From contig OX463810.1 in assembly GCA_949825045.1 (NCBI GenBank), positions 34,854,201-34,918,200 on the forward strand: a stretch of 64,000 bases of DNA, given 5' to 3'. Source of the stretch: Argyresthia goedartella. Lineage: Eukaryota > Arthropoda > Insecta > Lepidoptera > Argyresthiidae. Positions 12,081 to 21,126 of the stretch are shown here, piece by piece. Below the pieces are notes generated by a model that did not search any database, was not told where the DNA came from, and saw only the letters and a list, made by a program, of their open reading frames with translations. A program made the translations under genes and the position numbers. Numbering within the stretch: the first letter of the stretch is position 1; every line of letters begins with the position of its first letter.

Positions 12081-12441
12081 TTTGCATACAGCAGCGGCGG
12101 ACTACATATTATGACGTCTCACTCGCCTACGTTTGCATACAGCAGCCGCGGACTACATATTATGACGTCTCACTCGCCTACGTTTGCATACAGCAGCGGC
12201 GGACTACATATTATGACGTCTCACTCGCCTACGTTTGCATACAGCAGCGGCGGACTACATATTATGACGTCTCACTCGCCTACGTTTGCATACAGCAGCC
12301 GCGGACTACATATTATGACGTCTCACTCGCCTACGTTTGCATACAGCAGCGGCGGACTACATATTATGACGTCTCACTCGCCTACGTTTGCATACAGCAG
12401 CCGCGGACTACATATTATGACGTCTCACTCGCCTACGTTTG
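12081..12441 (+). repeat. 51-bp minisatellite, seven copies, in one open frame
   Basis: Seven head-to-tail copies of a 51-bp unit (TTTGCATACAGCAGC, then GGCGG or CGCGG, then ACTACATATTATGACGTCTC, then ACTCGCCTACG). 51 is a multiple of three, so one frame is open from about 12018 to 12482 and would repeat FAYSSGGLHIMTSHSPT. The only variation is GGCGG versus CGCGG (Gly or Arg), in the order G,R,G,G,R,G,R. The frame has no ATG at its start and no similarity I know, so I call it a tandem repeat, not a gene. Confidence 0.9.
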
Positions 12442-13864
12442 GACGCTTCTTACTAATTACTACTTATAACTTAACTGCCTGATAATTTAACTCGCTACTG
12501 TACTTATTGAAATGTAAATCGGGCTGTGATGGAAGTTTCAGTGATGAACTTAATTCGTAGAAAATATGTGTTTTAATAACAAAAATACAGTTGATTTATA
12601 TGGAGAAGACCCAGTTTCTAATCGAAAAATGGACGTCGAAGAATCTACGCCGCAATGTCTCCTCCACCAACCAACCTCCGAGCAGCGCTCGATCCCCAGA
12701 TATGTTTACCTAATACCATCTTGTTTTAAGAGGGTCATGGTAATTTTCCGGATCAGTTTATGATCACTGAATCGCTACAGTATGGAAAAGATAATATGGT
12801 TCTTGACGGCGGGTGCCAGTCTTAGCCTGTTAGTGAGGGATGAGTATTGCTTAAAAACATCGATTGCTCAAATGAATCGATATACTCCTCAAATATTTTT
12901 TTATTGGATGCAGCGAATTTGGATAGGTTTTGACGTTCTTTTTGCAATTTCGTTTCTCTCCGATTGTCTAGGTAACACCCCTAGTGTTGAAAAAAAGTGG
13001 ATTTTATGAAGTTTTAGGTTAGCTGTCATATCACTCTGTGGTAACCCCCTATTAGTTAATGGTCAAGCATTAATATGACAGCTATCGGGGTTAATTTCAC
13101 AGATATACAGAAGAAGTAATAGATCTATAATAAGTTCGTTAGTTAGATAAGACGCCTCCAGAAATCTAGGAACTGTGTTCAATTATGAATATTTTCAGAC
13201 CTTAGTAGTTTTTTGAGTTTAATCATTGAAAAATTAATAATTTGTTTTTTTTTATAAATAGCTTTACTGCTTTAGGAAAATCGACAAAGGTCTGAAAAAT
13301 TACAAAGGTATAGCTTGTCATTCTATTTAATTTAGCTGCTATATTGATTAATAATATGACTGTATTATCAGTAACTACCAATACCTATTATGAATGTTGT
13401 GGGTGATAATATAATCCACTCAATACCAAATTTCATAATGTCAAGGTACAAAACATCCTGTTGGTAATATAGGTAATTATAGATGGAAATATAATGAAAT
13501 TCTTAAAACTTGCTAGAAATTCTCCGAGTATTTAGATATCTTGTACAAAACAGGTCCATCTGTCTGTTAACTTTATCTTAAACAAATATTTTACAGGCAT
13601 CTCACGCACAAGCGACATGTCTAAAAAAATATGTTGACGTTATCTAAGTCAAATAAATAAAGCATGTCTACGTACTCTACATTTACTAACTGGGTAAACC
13701 TGACCGTAATTGTGCCTCTGCCATTCCATATGGGAAGACTCGTGACGCTGCTTGGTTTTGAAGACTGAATTAAACCACTAAAGTCGTTATTTTCATACTA
13801 GAGCTAAGTAGTAAACAAACACATTTCACGACGTTAGCCACTGAGAAATGCTTTGAATTCTTCT

Positions 13865-14250
13865 TTTTGACCGAGCAGGCAAAGAGGCGAAGGGTCTCCT
13901 TTCAGGATTGGGCAAAAATGATTTCGAATGTCCGTATGTGTGTCCGAAATCCGGATGTGTGTCCGGATATTATCCTCTAGAGGCCGCATTTCTCAATTGA
14001 TTCTCGTGAATATTTTTGAGTATTTTTGATTCAGTTTTTTGGAAAATTTTCAAAATGGCGGAGATTTTAAAACGGTTTTAAAATTTCAAAAAACCGCTGC
14101 TGTCCAAACATTTTAACAAACGAGGTGTTGTTGGATCTGTAGAGACTGATATTGACAGGTTATATAATTTTAGTGAAAAGTCAATAGGTTGGGTTTAAGT
14201 CCGAAAAATGTAGTTTACAAATTTATAGGAATGCACCTCATATCCTACTC
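13865..14250 (+). repeat. Dispersed repeat shared with 50030-50165 and 52850-53060
   Basis: GGGCAAAAATGATTTCG and GCATTTCTCAATTGATTCTC here match GGGCAAAAATGCTTTCG and GCATTTCTCGACCGATTCTC near 50070-50150. The part 14120-14220 (GAGGTGTTGTTGGATC, GTGAAAAGTCAATAGG) matches 52870-53000. In the second location the two halves are separated by the insertions between 50.2 and 52.8 kb. No coding capacity. Confidence 0.55.
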
Positions 14251-14771
14251 ATATATGATAGATACCAGTTGCATTCAAAAGTGTGAATGTTTTATTAAAA
14301 GAAAGTGTCACTCGCGAGGTGTACAGCTCACAGAGCCGTATTATGACGAAATTCCTGCACACAGATCCCCACAGATGGGTTACTCCCAGGCCTCCAAAAT
14401 CAACTGCTTTAAAATAAAAAACTTAATATTCAGATGATTATTGCCTCCAGAAAAAAACTATTCATTTCCCACCGCCTCCAAAATCTATCAAGTACAGTCA
14501 AGTACATCAATAAAAAAAAACATTTAGTAACATATCAATATATTACAGTGCTCTAAAGAGCGTTTGTTTTCTTAGTTGTAGGTATTAAAATGACACATAA
14601 CGATTCCGCAATTATTGTTTACTACATAGCTCAAGTATGAAAAACCCATGGATGAATTAAATGCTTTACTTTACTTACTTAATCTGTGTCAAAACCCGAC
14701 AGATATCATTTCATAAACCAGAGTTCAGTTTAGTTTAAATCTGTTGCCATCTGTCTTATTCATGTATTGTG

Positions 14772-14882
14772 GGGTTTTACAACAAAAAAATTAAATCCTG
14801 TTCAACGCTTGTTTGAAGACAAAAATGTATGGGATTTGACGTTGATTTGAGGTTAAACTGTGTTTAACATTTTTTGTAGTAC
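14772..14882 (+). repeat. Small MITE-like repeat, copy 1
   Basis: It begins ACAACAAAAAAATTAAATCC and ends TAACATTTTTTGTAGTACC, so the termini are inverted (ACNACAAAAAAAT against ATTTTTTTGTAGT). The interior reads TGTTCAACGCTTGTTTGAAG and GGATTTGACGTT. Copies lie at 53116-53214 and 56368-56505. Confidence 0.6.
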
Positions 14883-15374
14883 CTAACACCTTTAAGTGTC
14901 GAGCGGAAAAATAATCATAAGCGTGCTGTACCTAGGTAAGTAGGCAGGTAGAGTGTAAACAAAGAAATCAAATCAGCTACTAAGTTAAAGATTATTGGAA
15001 TTCCCCAGGTAGCTTACTTTCGACATACTCTAACTAATGTAGGATTGCCGCTTCGTCATTTTTATTGATCAGAAAAATTTATCAATGAATTTTGTCAATG
15101 AATGACGTAGCGTGGAATTGCCTAATGCCCTACGCGATACCTTCTTTAAAAGTATTTAATTTTCATAGGTAGGATCGTGCGTAACAGATCTTATTATTTA
15201 TGAAAGCTTGGTTACATTAGTGGCAGAGTCGCCTCAGCGCATTCATTACAAAACAACAACTGAAACAAACAAAAACAACAATAAACTCAGCCACCTTTGT
15301 TATTTCACACCGCGATATTTCCGCAACCTCCGATTCCACTGTTCCCAAAAAAAAAAGAAAACAGTCTCCCTCAC

Positions 15375-15422
15375 CTTCAACCACCGCCGCCTGGTCTCAG
15401 TCAGAAAGTCGGTGAGCACCAT
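15375..15422 (-). CDS. Candidate first coding exon of the minus-strand host gene
   Basis: On the minus strand the first ATG after a GC-rich leader is at 15422, in the context GAATAATGG (A at -3, G at +4). It encodes MVLTDFLTETRRRWLK and then meets donor GTGAGG at 15374, in phase 0. The only matching phase-0 acceptor I found downstream on this strand leads into the 157-codon exon at 7307. The joint places RRRWLK beside AFKLFKGTKSRK and gives one continuous basic segment, as expected for a true junction. The protein would be 173 residues. This is inference from splice signals and phase. An unrelated gene using this exon cannot be excluded. Confidence 0.5.
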
Positions 15423-15610
15423 TATTCTACACTTGCCACTTATCGTAAACGTAATTTGTAAATTGCAAGAACAAACGCGTGCGAACAATCCACAGGACGA
15501 AATACGTCTGATCTCGCAGGAGGGTGACCGCCCGCCGTTTGATTATTCCCCTCCCTCCCGCCCCCGCGACGTCGCACCCCCGCTGACGCCTGCCCTGCCG
15601 CTCTAGAGGG
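15423..15610 (-). promoter_or_regulatory. GC-rich 5' UTR / promoter of the minus-strand gene
   Basis: The segment 15515-15606 is strongly GC- and CpG-rich (CGCCCCCGCGACGTCGC; CCCGCCGTTTG region) in an otherwise AT-rich neighbourhood. It lies directly upstream of the candidate start codon on the minus strand. I see no TATA box. It is consistent with a promoter or 5' UTR. Confidence 0.35.
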
Positions 15611-15689
15611 TTGAACGAAGCATTTGTTGATACCAAATATAGTATTATACCGGGTGTAACAGGTGTAATTAATTATTTATTTATTTATT

Positions 15690-15815
15690 GTGCGTGTGGT
15701 TCTGCCTACCAAGTGAGAGATCCCGGGTTCGATCCCTGGCTGGGGAAAATGATAAAAAAGCCCCAGTTCTTGGATGTTTATGTGTGTGATATCTCTGTTT
15801 CTAAATGTTACAAGT
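15690..15815 (+). mobile_element. SINE1 copy (5'-truncated)
   Basis: It starts within the tRNA-like head (GTGGTTCTGCCTACCAAG), has B box GGTTCGATCCCT and the body CTTGGATGTTTATGTGTGTG. It stops before the CACGACACAGGG block. Confidence 0.7.
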
Positions 15816-16254
15816 TACTAATGGGACATATTTTTCTAAAACATTTACAATGAAACTGTAATCAGGGCTAGTCCTCGTCTGAACACTTTTCGCTATGGCA
15901 TTTCTTCGCAGAATTACTTTAGTACATCCAATGCCAAGTTTCTTGGCGCCTGAGTGCCACCTGGTGGGGATAGCGGCGCATGGGAACAAGAGAGATGCAT
16001 ATATGGGCGAGAGAGAGATGGTGGCCTCGCTCAGGTACCAAGGAACTTGGCGTCAGGTACAACAACATAATCGGATGGTGCAATAATACAGGTGTCATTT
16101 TTTTTAATCTGCGGTTTCTATTCCCGGCTGGGAAAATATCATGTTTTTCTGAAATCCAATGCAGCAGTTATATTTTTCACCAAAATCGGTCATGGTTCCT
16201 TACAGCAAAAAATTCTGTTTAGTTTCTGATTTCACCCAAACGGCCCTTTTAAAT
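15816..16254. other. No recognised feature
   Basis: Mixed-composition sequence with short open frames of no recognisable content. Nothing supportable was seen. Confidence 0.3.
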
Positions 16255-16390
16255 GTCAAAAATACTGATTTGCATAGCAAATATCAAGGGAAAATGCGGC
16301 TTAGATGAAGGGTAAAGGGGGTGAGCGAAGCGAAGCCCCCTTTATCTTTCGTGTTAGGTTGAACATGCAAGAACACCAAAAAATACTTAA
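16255..16390 (-). repeat. Hairpin repeat with GAAGCGAAG loop, copy 2
   Basis: Inverted copy of the repeat at 9480-9600 and 61080-61290. It shares GATGAAGGGTAAAGGGGG, GAGCGAAGCGAAGCC and CGTGTTAGGTTGAACATG. It shares AATACTGATTTGC with the 61-kb copy as well. It lies directly beside the maT element at 16435. Confidence 0.55.
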
Positions 16391-16434
16391 AACATAAACT
16401 TGAGTACACATAAAAAATATTTATATTGTATATA

Positions 16435-17744
16435 CATAGTCAGGTCATAAGTTCTGTCACATGTGCAATATGAAATAATTTAGACATGTTTATTATTTAT
16501 GTAAACATTTATATAGCAAAATGAACTTAATAAAACATAGATTCTTATGGTAATAAAGTTTATTCAAAATGACCCCCGCGATTTTAAATACAGGCCTTTA
16601 TTCTGCGTGGCCAGTCGTCTATCGCAGCACGAACGAGGTCCATGTCAATATCGGCGGCTGCCTTAATCAAGGATGCCTTGAGTGACTCCAAATCAGGATG
16701 AGGCTTTGAGCAGGCCTTTTCCTCCAAGTGTTGCCATATCTTGTAATCTAACGGACTCAAATCTGGACTGGAGGAGGGCCAGTCTTTGTGCCGGATGAAG
16801 TCGATTTCACGCGCCGCCAGCCAGTCTTGTGTGCTTTTCGCTCTATGAGCTGGCGCAGAATCTTGTTGGAATACCCAGTGCCTGCTATTAAACGTGGTAT
16901 GAGAAACAGGTTCCACAAGGTTCTTGAGGACTGTATTTTGATACACAACTGCATTCGTTTTTACGCCTTTCTCACAAAAATGTACCTCAGTTAAGCCCCA
17001 ATAAGAGACTCCCAACCAAACCATGAGCGAGGATGGAAAATGACCTCGTCGGACACGCGGAATACGGTTGCTCGCTTCTTCACTGCTGTGTGCGTACACC
17101 TTATCATTTTGTTTGTTGTAGCTCTCTTCCACGGTGAAAATTTTTTCGTCCGAAAAAAGAATTTCCCGATGCTTTTTTCCCGCGTACCGCTTCAACAAAG
17201 CGCGGCATCTCTTCAGTCTCAGGTCCATTAAACGAGCGTCCAAACGATGTCCTGTTTTTCTTCGATATGCCCTAAGCCCTAAGTCTTCATTTAACACCCT
17301 TTTCACCGTGGTCATGCTTAACCCCATCTGAAGGGCCAACAGTTTCTGCTTACGTATGGGATTTCTTTGAATTCGCGCCTTCACAGCTTTTATCACTGCT
17401 GGAGTCCTAACAGAGCGAGGGCGACCACTTCTTGACCTGTCATCTACACTAGAGTCTTCATTGTATCGTTTTATGGTACGATAAACGAATCTTTTGGTTA
17501 TATTCAAATTTTTCAGTAAGTCGAAAATCTGAATTGGCGCGTAACCGCAACGATGCAACGCAATTACTGCGACACGGTCTTCAATAAGTGTCCACTCCAT
17601 ATTTAAAAATGAGGAAAATTCTAAAAAGTACACATTTTTATTTTCACGAAAAATTCGAAATTCGAATTCAATAAACTTTTTTGTGGCCAGCGTTCTAAAT
17701 TCAAAAAGTTTTTATTGTGTGACAGAACTTATGACCTGACTGTG
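16435..17744 (-). mobile_element. maT-type (DD37D) Tc1/mariner element, copy 1
   Basis: Complete 1310-bp DNA transposon. Terminal inverted repeats of about 27 bp start CATAGTCAGGTCATAAGTTC on the left. The right end, reversed, starts CACAGTCAGGTCATAAGTTC. Each end is flanked by TA (16433-16434 and 17745-17746), the target duplication of this superfamily. It holds one transposase gene on the minus strand. The second copy at 47391-48700 has the same length. Confidence 0.95.
16584..17600 (-). CDS. maT-family DD37D transposase, almost intact
   Basis: The enzyme would bind the inverted repeats and cut and paste the element in the nucleus. I take the start at 17600 (MEWTLIEDRVAVI), because that is where conserved sequence begins. 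Codons upstream stay open to 17633. The N-terminal part has paired helix-turn-helix features (FVYRTIKRYNED) and a GRPR motif. The catalytic triad is visible: D in LFSDEKIF, D in WVFQQDSAPAH and D in SSPDLSPLDYKIW, with 37 residues between the second and third, which defines the DD37D (maT/mori-like) group. Length is 338 residues. Compared with copy 2, the last seven residues are missing because TAA (16584-16586) replaces CGA, and AIDDWPRR differs from AIDDGLRR. Everything else is open, so activity is possible but unproven. Confidence 0.9.
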   Translation of the reverse strand: MEWTLIEDRVAVIALHRCGYAPIQIFDLLKNLNITKRFVYRTIKRYNEDSSVDDRSRSGRPRSVRTPAVIKAVKARIQRNPIRKQKLLALQMGLSMTTVKRVLNEDLGLRAYRRKTGHRLDARLMDLRLKRCRALLKRYAGKKHREILFSDEKIFTVEESYNKQNDKVYAHSSEEASNRIPRVRRGHFPSSLMVWLGVSYWGLTEVHFCEKGVKTNAVVYQNTVLKNLVEPVSHTTFNSRHWVFQQDSAPAHRAKSTQDWLAAREIDFIRHKDWPSSSPDLSPLDYKIWQHLEEKACSKPHPDLESLKASLIKAAADIDMDLVRAAIDDWPRRIKACI

Positions 17745-17746
17745 TA

Positions 17747-18117
17747 TGTCTTGTTGCCTAAGAACGTTTAGACAACTCGTTAAACGTTTCGTTCACCCAC
17801 TTTTCTGACGGAATTTTAGTTACTTGGTTAAACTTCGGTATTTAATTAACGGTCTAGAGAGTTAGTTAAGTGTCTGATTTAACCAACTAACTGCTACATA
17901 GATATATTCTGCAACAGTGTTCAATCATTGAGTAAAACTATCATAAGGAGGTTTGAAGCATCTCCTATAATGATGGATGACTCAGTTGATGGTAATGTAG
18001 GCGGAGGTATGCGTGAGCACTGAAATATTACTACATTTGTCTGTGGCTTATCTTAAATTTGATTATTTTTTTGTGTTGTCTATCAGTTTGTTAACTATAG
18101 CTTGTCAAATTCGTACG
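17747..18117. other. No recognised feature
   Basis: AT-rich sequence between the maT element and the palindromic MITE. It holds short imperfect repeats of GTTAACT/AGTTAAC type but nothing I can define. Confidence 0.3.
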
Positions 18118-18119
18118 TA

Positions 18120-18278
18120 GCACTCCAATGGTCTGCGGGCGACGGGACGGAAGACGCGGGGGCGGGAAAGAAGAGCGCGGGCGGTTCCTACTACGCGCCC
18201 CGCCGCCCGCGCTCTTCTTTCCCGCCCTCGCAGCCCCCGCATCTTTCGTCCCCCGTCGCCCGCAGACCATGGGAGTGC
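18120..18278. mobile_element. GC-rich palindromic MITE
   Basis: A 159-bp near-palindrome. The left arm begins GCACTCCAATGGTCTGCGGG and the right arm ends GCAGACCATGGGAGTGC. The inner arms also pair (AAAGAAGAGCGCGGGCGG with CCGCCCGCGCTCTTCTTT). TA flanks both ends (18118-18119 and 18279-18280), as expected for a Tc1/mariner-mobilised foldback element. GC content is far above the surroundings. It has no coding capacity. Confidence 0.8.
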
Positions 18279-18412
18279 TAAGTGCGAATTTTACAAGCTC
18301 TAAATGGGGTTGCTTATTATTAATAATAATAATAACTGTAAGCTTTCCATGAGAATAATAAAATAAATAGATCTACATAGCACAACCGGAAATATCAATG
18401 AAAATTAATAAA

Positions 18413-18725
18413 TGACGACCTCCGTGGCGATGTGGTTGTGGCTCTGCCTACCAAGGATCAAAGTTCAAATGTCTTTATTGCTCTAGTAGATATTTACATA
18501 TACTTGGCAAACGTAATTTTTTGCCTCTTCACTACATTGGACCACTGTGAGAGAAAAATAATACCATGCGTCCCGAGTTCAATCCCTGGCTGGGGCAAAA
18601 GGAAAAAAAAAAACAGGTCTTGGATGTTTATATGTGTGTGACGTCACTGTTTCTAGTTCCCACGACACAGAGTGCCCTACTGTGGGGCCAGAAGCAATGT
18701 ATGTTCAGCATGTAAATGTTCATGG
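18413..18725 (+). mobile_element. SINE1 copy split by a LINE tail
   Basis: The head TGACGACCTCCGTGGCGATG runs to CTGCCTACCAA near 18457. The head resumes near 18567 with TCCCGAGTTCAATCCCTGGC, followed by the family body (GGTCTTGGATGTTTATATGT, CACGACACAGAGTGCCCTAC, GGGGCCAGAAGCAATG). The interruption is the LINE 3' end listed next. Confidence 0.75.
18461..18566 (-). mobile_element. LINE 3'-end fragment inside SINE1
   Basis: CAAATGTCTTTATTGCTCTA, GATATTTACATATACTTGGC and ACTACATTGGACCACTGTG match the 3' ends at 28316-28400 and 50575-50660 and the tail of the LINE ending near 33620. It is an extremely 5'-truncated insertion in minus orientation. Confidence 0.65.
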
Positions 18726-18765
18726 TTATGCTTTCGCTGCGTATTGTAGATATACATATGATTCT

Positions 18766-19010
18766 AGTCGAGCTCCGTGGTCTAGTGGTTTCACGCTCGC
18801 TTCTCACGCTGGAGATGCGGGTTCGGTACCGGTGCTGACCATGTACCAATGGGACAAGGAATTTGTCTGAGGTACATTACACGGACGTTCTAACGGTGGT
18901 GGAAAACCTTCAATCTTCATAGCGCGGCGATGGGGTAGCCCCCTGTAAGTTGTATTCTCCGCCACCCCGTTTGGGAAAAGACGTGACGCTATGTTAGTTT
19001 TGTATTTTTT
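18766..19010 (+). mobile_element. SINE2 copy
   Basis: The tRNA-like head GAGCTCCGTGGTCTAGTGGT has a good A box and a B box, GGTTCGGTACC. The body has ACGGACGTTCTAACGGTG, GCGGCGATGGGGTAGCCCCC and TTTGGGAAAAGACGTGACGC. The fuller copy is at 46269. Confidence 0.75.
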
Positions 19011-19089
19011 TGTTCTGTTTGATTTAGATGTGGTGTACTTTATGGTATACTTGAGTAGCTTCCCACTCAAGTATATTTGATTTATTTAT

Positions 19090-19830
19090 TCCTTGTCGTG
19101 TGAGGATACGAACCTAACCAGAACCTAACAGAAAACAACCAGGATAAAATTTAGTAGTAACAGTTTATTAGAAGTATAGTATTTACAGTGAAGACGATAA
19201 AAAAATGATACGAAGATGAGAATGAATGAGATGAGAACAGGTTTTATAAAAGACAAATTAAGTATAAAAAGGAAGCGGAGGACACGTAGAGTAGAAGACC
19301 GGTGGGGTTAGTGACCAGGATGCAGGTGTATTTGTTGTTGTAGATGTTGAAATCGTCGTTGTAGGAACGGTAGCGGGCGTACTTGTAGTTATGGCTCGCT
19401 GGATCCCGTTGTAGAAATCGTCGTTGTAGGAACGGTAGCGGCGTAGGCACGGCTCGCAGGATCCCGTTGTAGAAATCGTCGTTGTAGGAACGGTAGCGGC
19501 GTACTTGTAGTTATGGCTCGCTGGATCCCGTTGTAGAAATCGTCGTTGTAGGAACGGTAGCGGCGTAGGCACGGCTCGCAGAATCCCGTTGTAGAAATCT
19601 TCGTTGTAGGAACGGTAGCGGCGTAGGCACGGCTCGCAGAATCCCGTTGTTTGAAGATTTATTTGAAGGTTTTGAGGGAGTTTGAAGGCTCGCAGGATCC
19701 CAGGGTAGTGCGACCCCGGGATAAGGCCTTTAAGTGATACTTCTTGTTCAGAAGCTGACGTGAGACTCCAGAATTTCAGAAATGTTCCGCTTTTATACCC
19801 TTTTTGGAGAGTTCTAAAAATTATTTAAAT
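19090..19830 (-). other. LTR-like segment with TATA box and internal minisatellite (uncertain)
   Basis: On the minus strand there is a TATA box (GGGTATAAAAGCGG near 19804-19791), then the tandem repeat below, then AATAAACTG near 19170 as a possible poly(A) signal. This promoter-to-polyadenylation order is what a solo LTR shows. I could not find matching ends or a target duplication, and no internal retroviral-type genes adjoin it. It could instead be the remains of a satellite-bearing transcription unit. Confidence 0.3.
19332..19655 (-). repeat. Minisatellite with alternating 58- and 64-bp units
   Basis: Units begin GTTGTAGAAATCGTCGTTGT and continue AGGAACGGTAGCGGCGTA. They then take one of two endings: CTTGTAGTTATGGCTCGCTG (long form) or GGCACGGCTCGCAG (short form), each closing with a GATCCC/AATCCC box. 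The long and short forms alternate at first. The open frames through it on the minus strand are products of the repeat, not genes. Confidence 0.8.
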
Positions 19831-20029
19831 TAAACGTAATTTTTGTGAGTGGCCAAGAGAGAAAGAGTATTTTTGTAAAAGTATTAAAGCAAACATATCA
19901 GACCGCTAACTAGTTTGAATGGGCATTGCCATGACAACCAGATAAACAAAGACGTCAACAAACGTCAAAGTTTAGTTTCAGGCTACGACGATACGATAAA
20001 CAATAATAAAAACATGAAGTAAATTACAT

Positions 20030-20350
20030 AACAGCGAAAGAAAAAAAAGTAGCGCACCAGCGCGCACGAAGCCCGAGATTGCAGAGTTTCGGAGAAAGCC
20101 AAAAACAAGGTCACCAAAGGTAAACCCCTTCCCTATCGATTTACAAGAGCTGATAGTATAAAAATACAAAGCAAAAATGATTTGCTAATGTATTCTTATG
20201 GTTTAAAACATTACAGGGTCCTATGGAAATAAAAGTGATGACCAATATCAGACTGTACAGCATGAATGCATGACAGAGCAAGGTACCCTGAAGGACAAAC
20301 AAAAAAGACTGATGGTGGAGCTGGAGCTGAGGGATAGGAAGCAAGAATAG
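20030..20350 (+). pseudogene. Possible remnant of an unrecognised charged protein
   Basis: One frame reads ERKKSSAPARTKPEIAEFRR and onward from about 20037, with stops near 20157, 20184 and 20202. It then opens again from about 20204 to a TAG at 20348-20350, ending in EQGTLKDKQKRLMVELELR and a few further charged residues. The Lys/Glu-rich, helical composition looks like coding sequence, perhaps the C-terminal part of a transposon-encoded or Myb/SANT-like protein. Alternatively 20120-20216 could be a short intron (GTAAAC...TTACAG), but then the frame before it differs. I do not recognise the protein. Confidence 0.25.
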
Positions 20351-20374
20351 CATGTAAGTAGCGTAACACTACAT

Positions 20375-21120
20375 CCTTATAATCATAATAATAATAATAA
20401 TGATAATAAGCGTTTATTTCAGTTAAGGTACCCATAGTAAAATAATAAGCAGTACAATACACAGTCATAATTAGAGTCATAGTATTAAAATTAAAGTTAA
20501 AAGAAAATTTATGGCATTTCAAAATGCACTAATAATAATTATATATATACATATAAACTTAAAACTTTAACAAGCCTATTTTCGGTTGGCACTCATGTGC
20601 AGTGAGAGCCATTGATTGTTTAGTGAACTGCAGATATCATAACGTTCAGTTCAGCACGCAATATTGCATTTCCAGTGCTTCTCAGGCCCTCCCACGCGGT
20701 AGCCTGGACCTCAGGACGGCGAAGAAATCGGGGACTCTCGCGTCATGCTCTTACGCACTACAGAATCGCGGCCGTCTGAGGAGAATGCGGAATGCATCGT
20801 TGTATTGAATCCTCAGGGTATTATACGCTTTCTCGTGTAGTTGATCGACGGGTGGCATGTGTACAGATTTTGGCAATATGCCTTAAAAAGGGTGACTTTA
20901 ACCTCCTGGTTACACCTGTGGAATCTGCGTGCAAGCATGTTGCATCTGACTGAGAGAGCACTCCTTTCCTGTTCAATGCCACCATCATCTCTGAGATCCT
21001 CTGTCAGTATGTGGCCAAGATACTTGACTTGAAACGCTCCACAATACGAACCGAAGAACCATTCAGAATAATCTGGGGCACCCTCTCCAGTCCTCTACCC
21101 TCCCTAATAATCATCGTGTC
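20375..21120 (-). pseudogene. RTE-like LINE: 3' part of reverse transcriptase, degenerate
   Basis: On the minus strand from 21120 the sequence reads NTDTMIIREGRGLERVPQII, then slips frame and reads YLGHILTEDLRDDGG, then RCNMLARRFHRC and TLFKAYCQNLYTC. These are typical of the region after the catalytic core in RTE-type reverse transcriptases. Beyond that it has stops and frameshifts. The low-coordinate end (20380-20410) is an AAT/AAG-type simple tail, consistent with the 3' end. The 5' side is cut at 21121-21127 by the start of the GGTTCCGTACC repeat. Confidence 0.65.
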
Positions 21121-21126
21121 CGTGTT

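Larger units (their letters stand above)
7308..15374 (-). other. Inferred 8.1-kb intron filled with repeats
   Basis: Bounded by donor GTGAGG (minus strand, at 15374) and acceptor CCACAG (ending at 7308), both in phase 0. It contains SINE copies (7344, 7638, 8621, 10394), small repeats (7872, 9480, 13865, 14772) and a minisatellite (12081). In 8075-8620, 8811-9479, 9601-10393, 10561-12017, 12483-13864, 14251-14771 and 14883-15374 I see nothing I can name. Confidence 0.5.

Noticed and set aside
12081..12441. Regular direct repeats, at first sight like a CRISPR array
   Set aside because: The 51-bp units are contiguous with no unique spacers, and the context is a eukaryotic genome. It is a minisatellite.
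15208..15606. 132-codon open frame on the plus strand
   Set aside because: Opposite to the candidate first exon and the GC-rich leader of the minus-strand gene. The proline-rich end is simply GC-rich DNA.
18128..18352. 74-codon open frame on the plus strand
   Set aside because: Lies on the arms of the palindromic MITE. The composition follows the GC-rich repeat.
19244..19572. Minus-strand frames rich in Thr/Pro/Tyr
   Set aside because: They are translations of the 58/64-bp minisatellite and overlap in two frames with the same peptide repeats.
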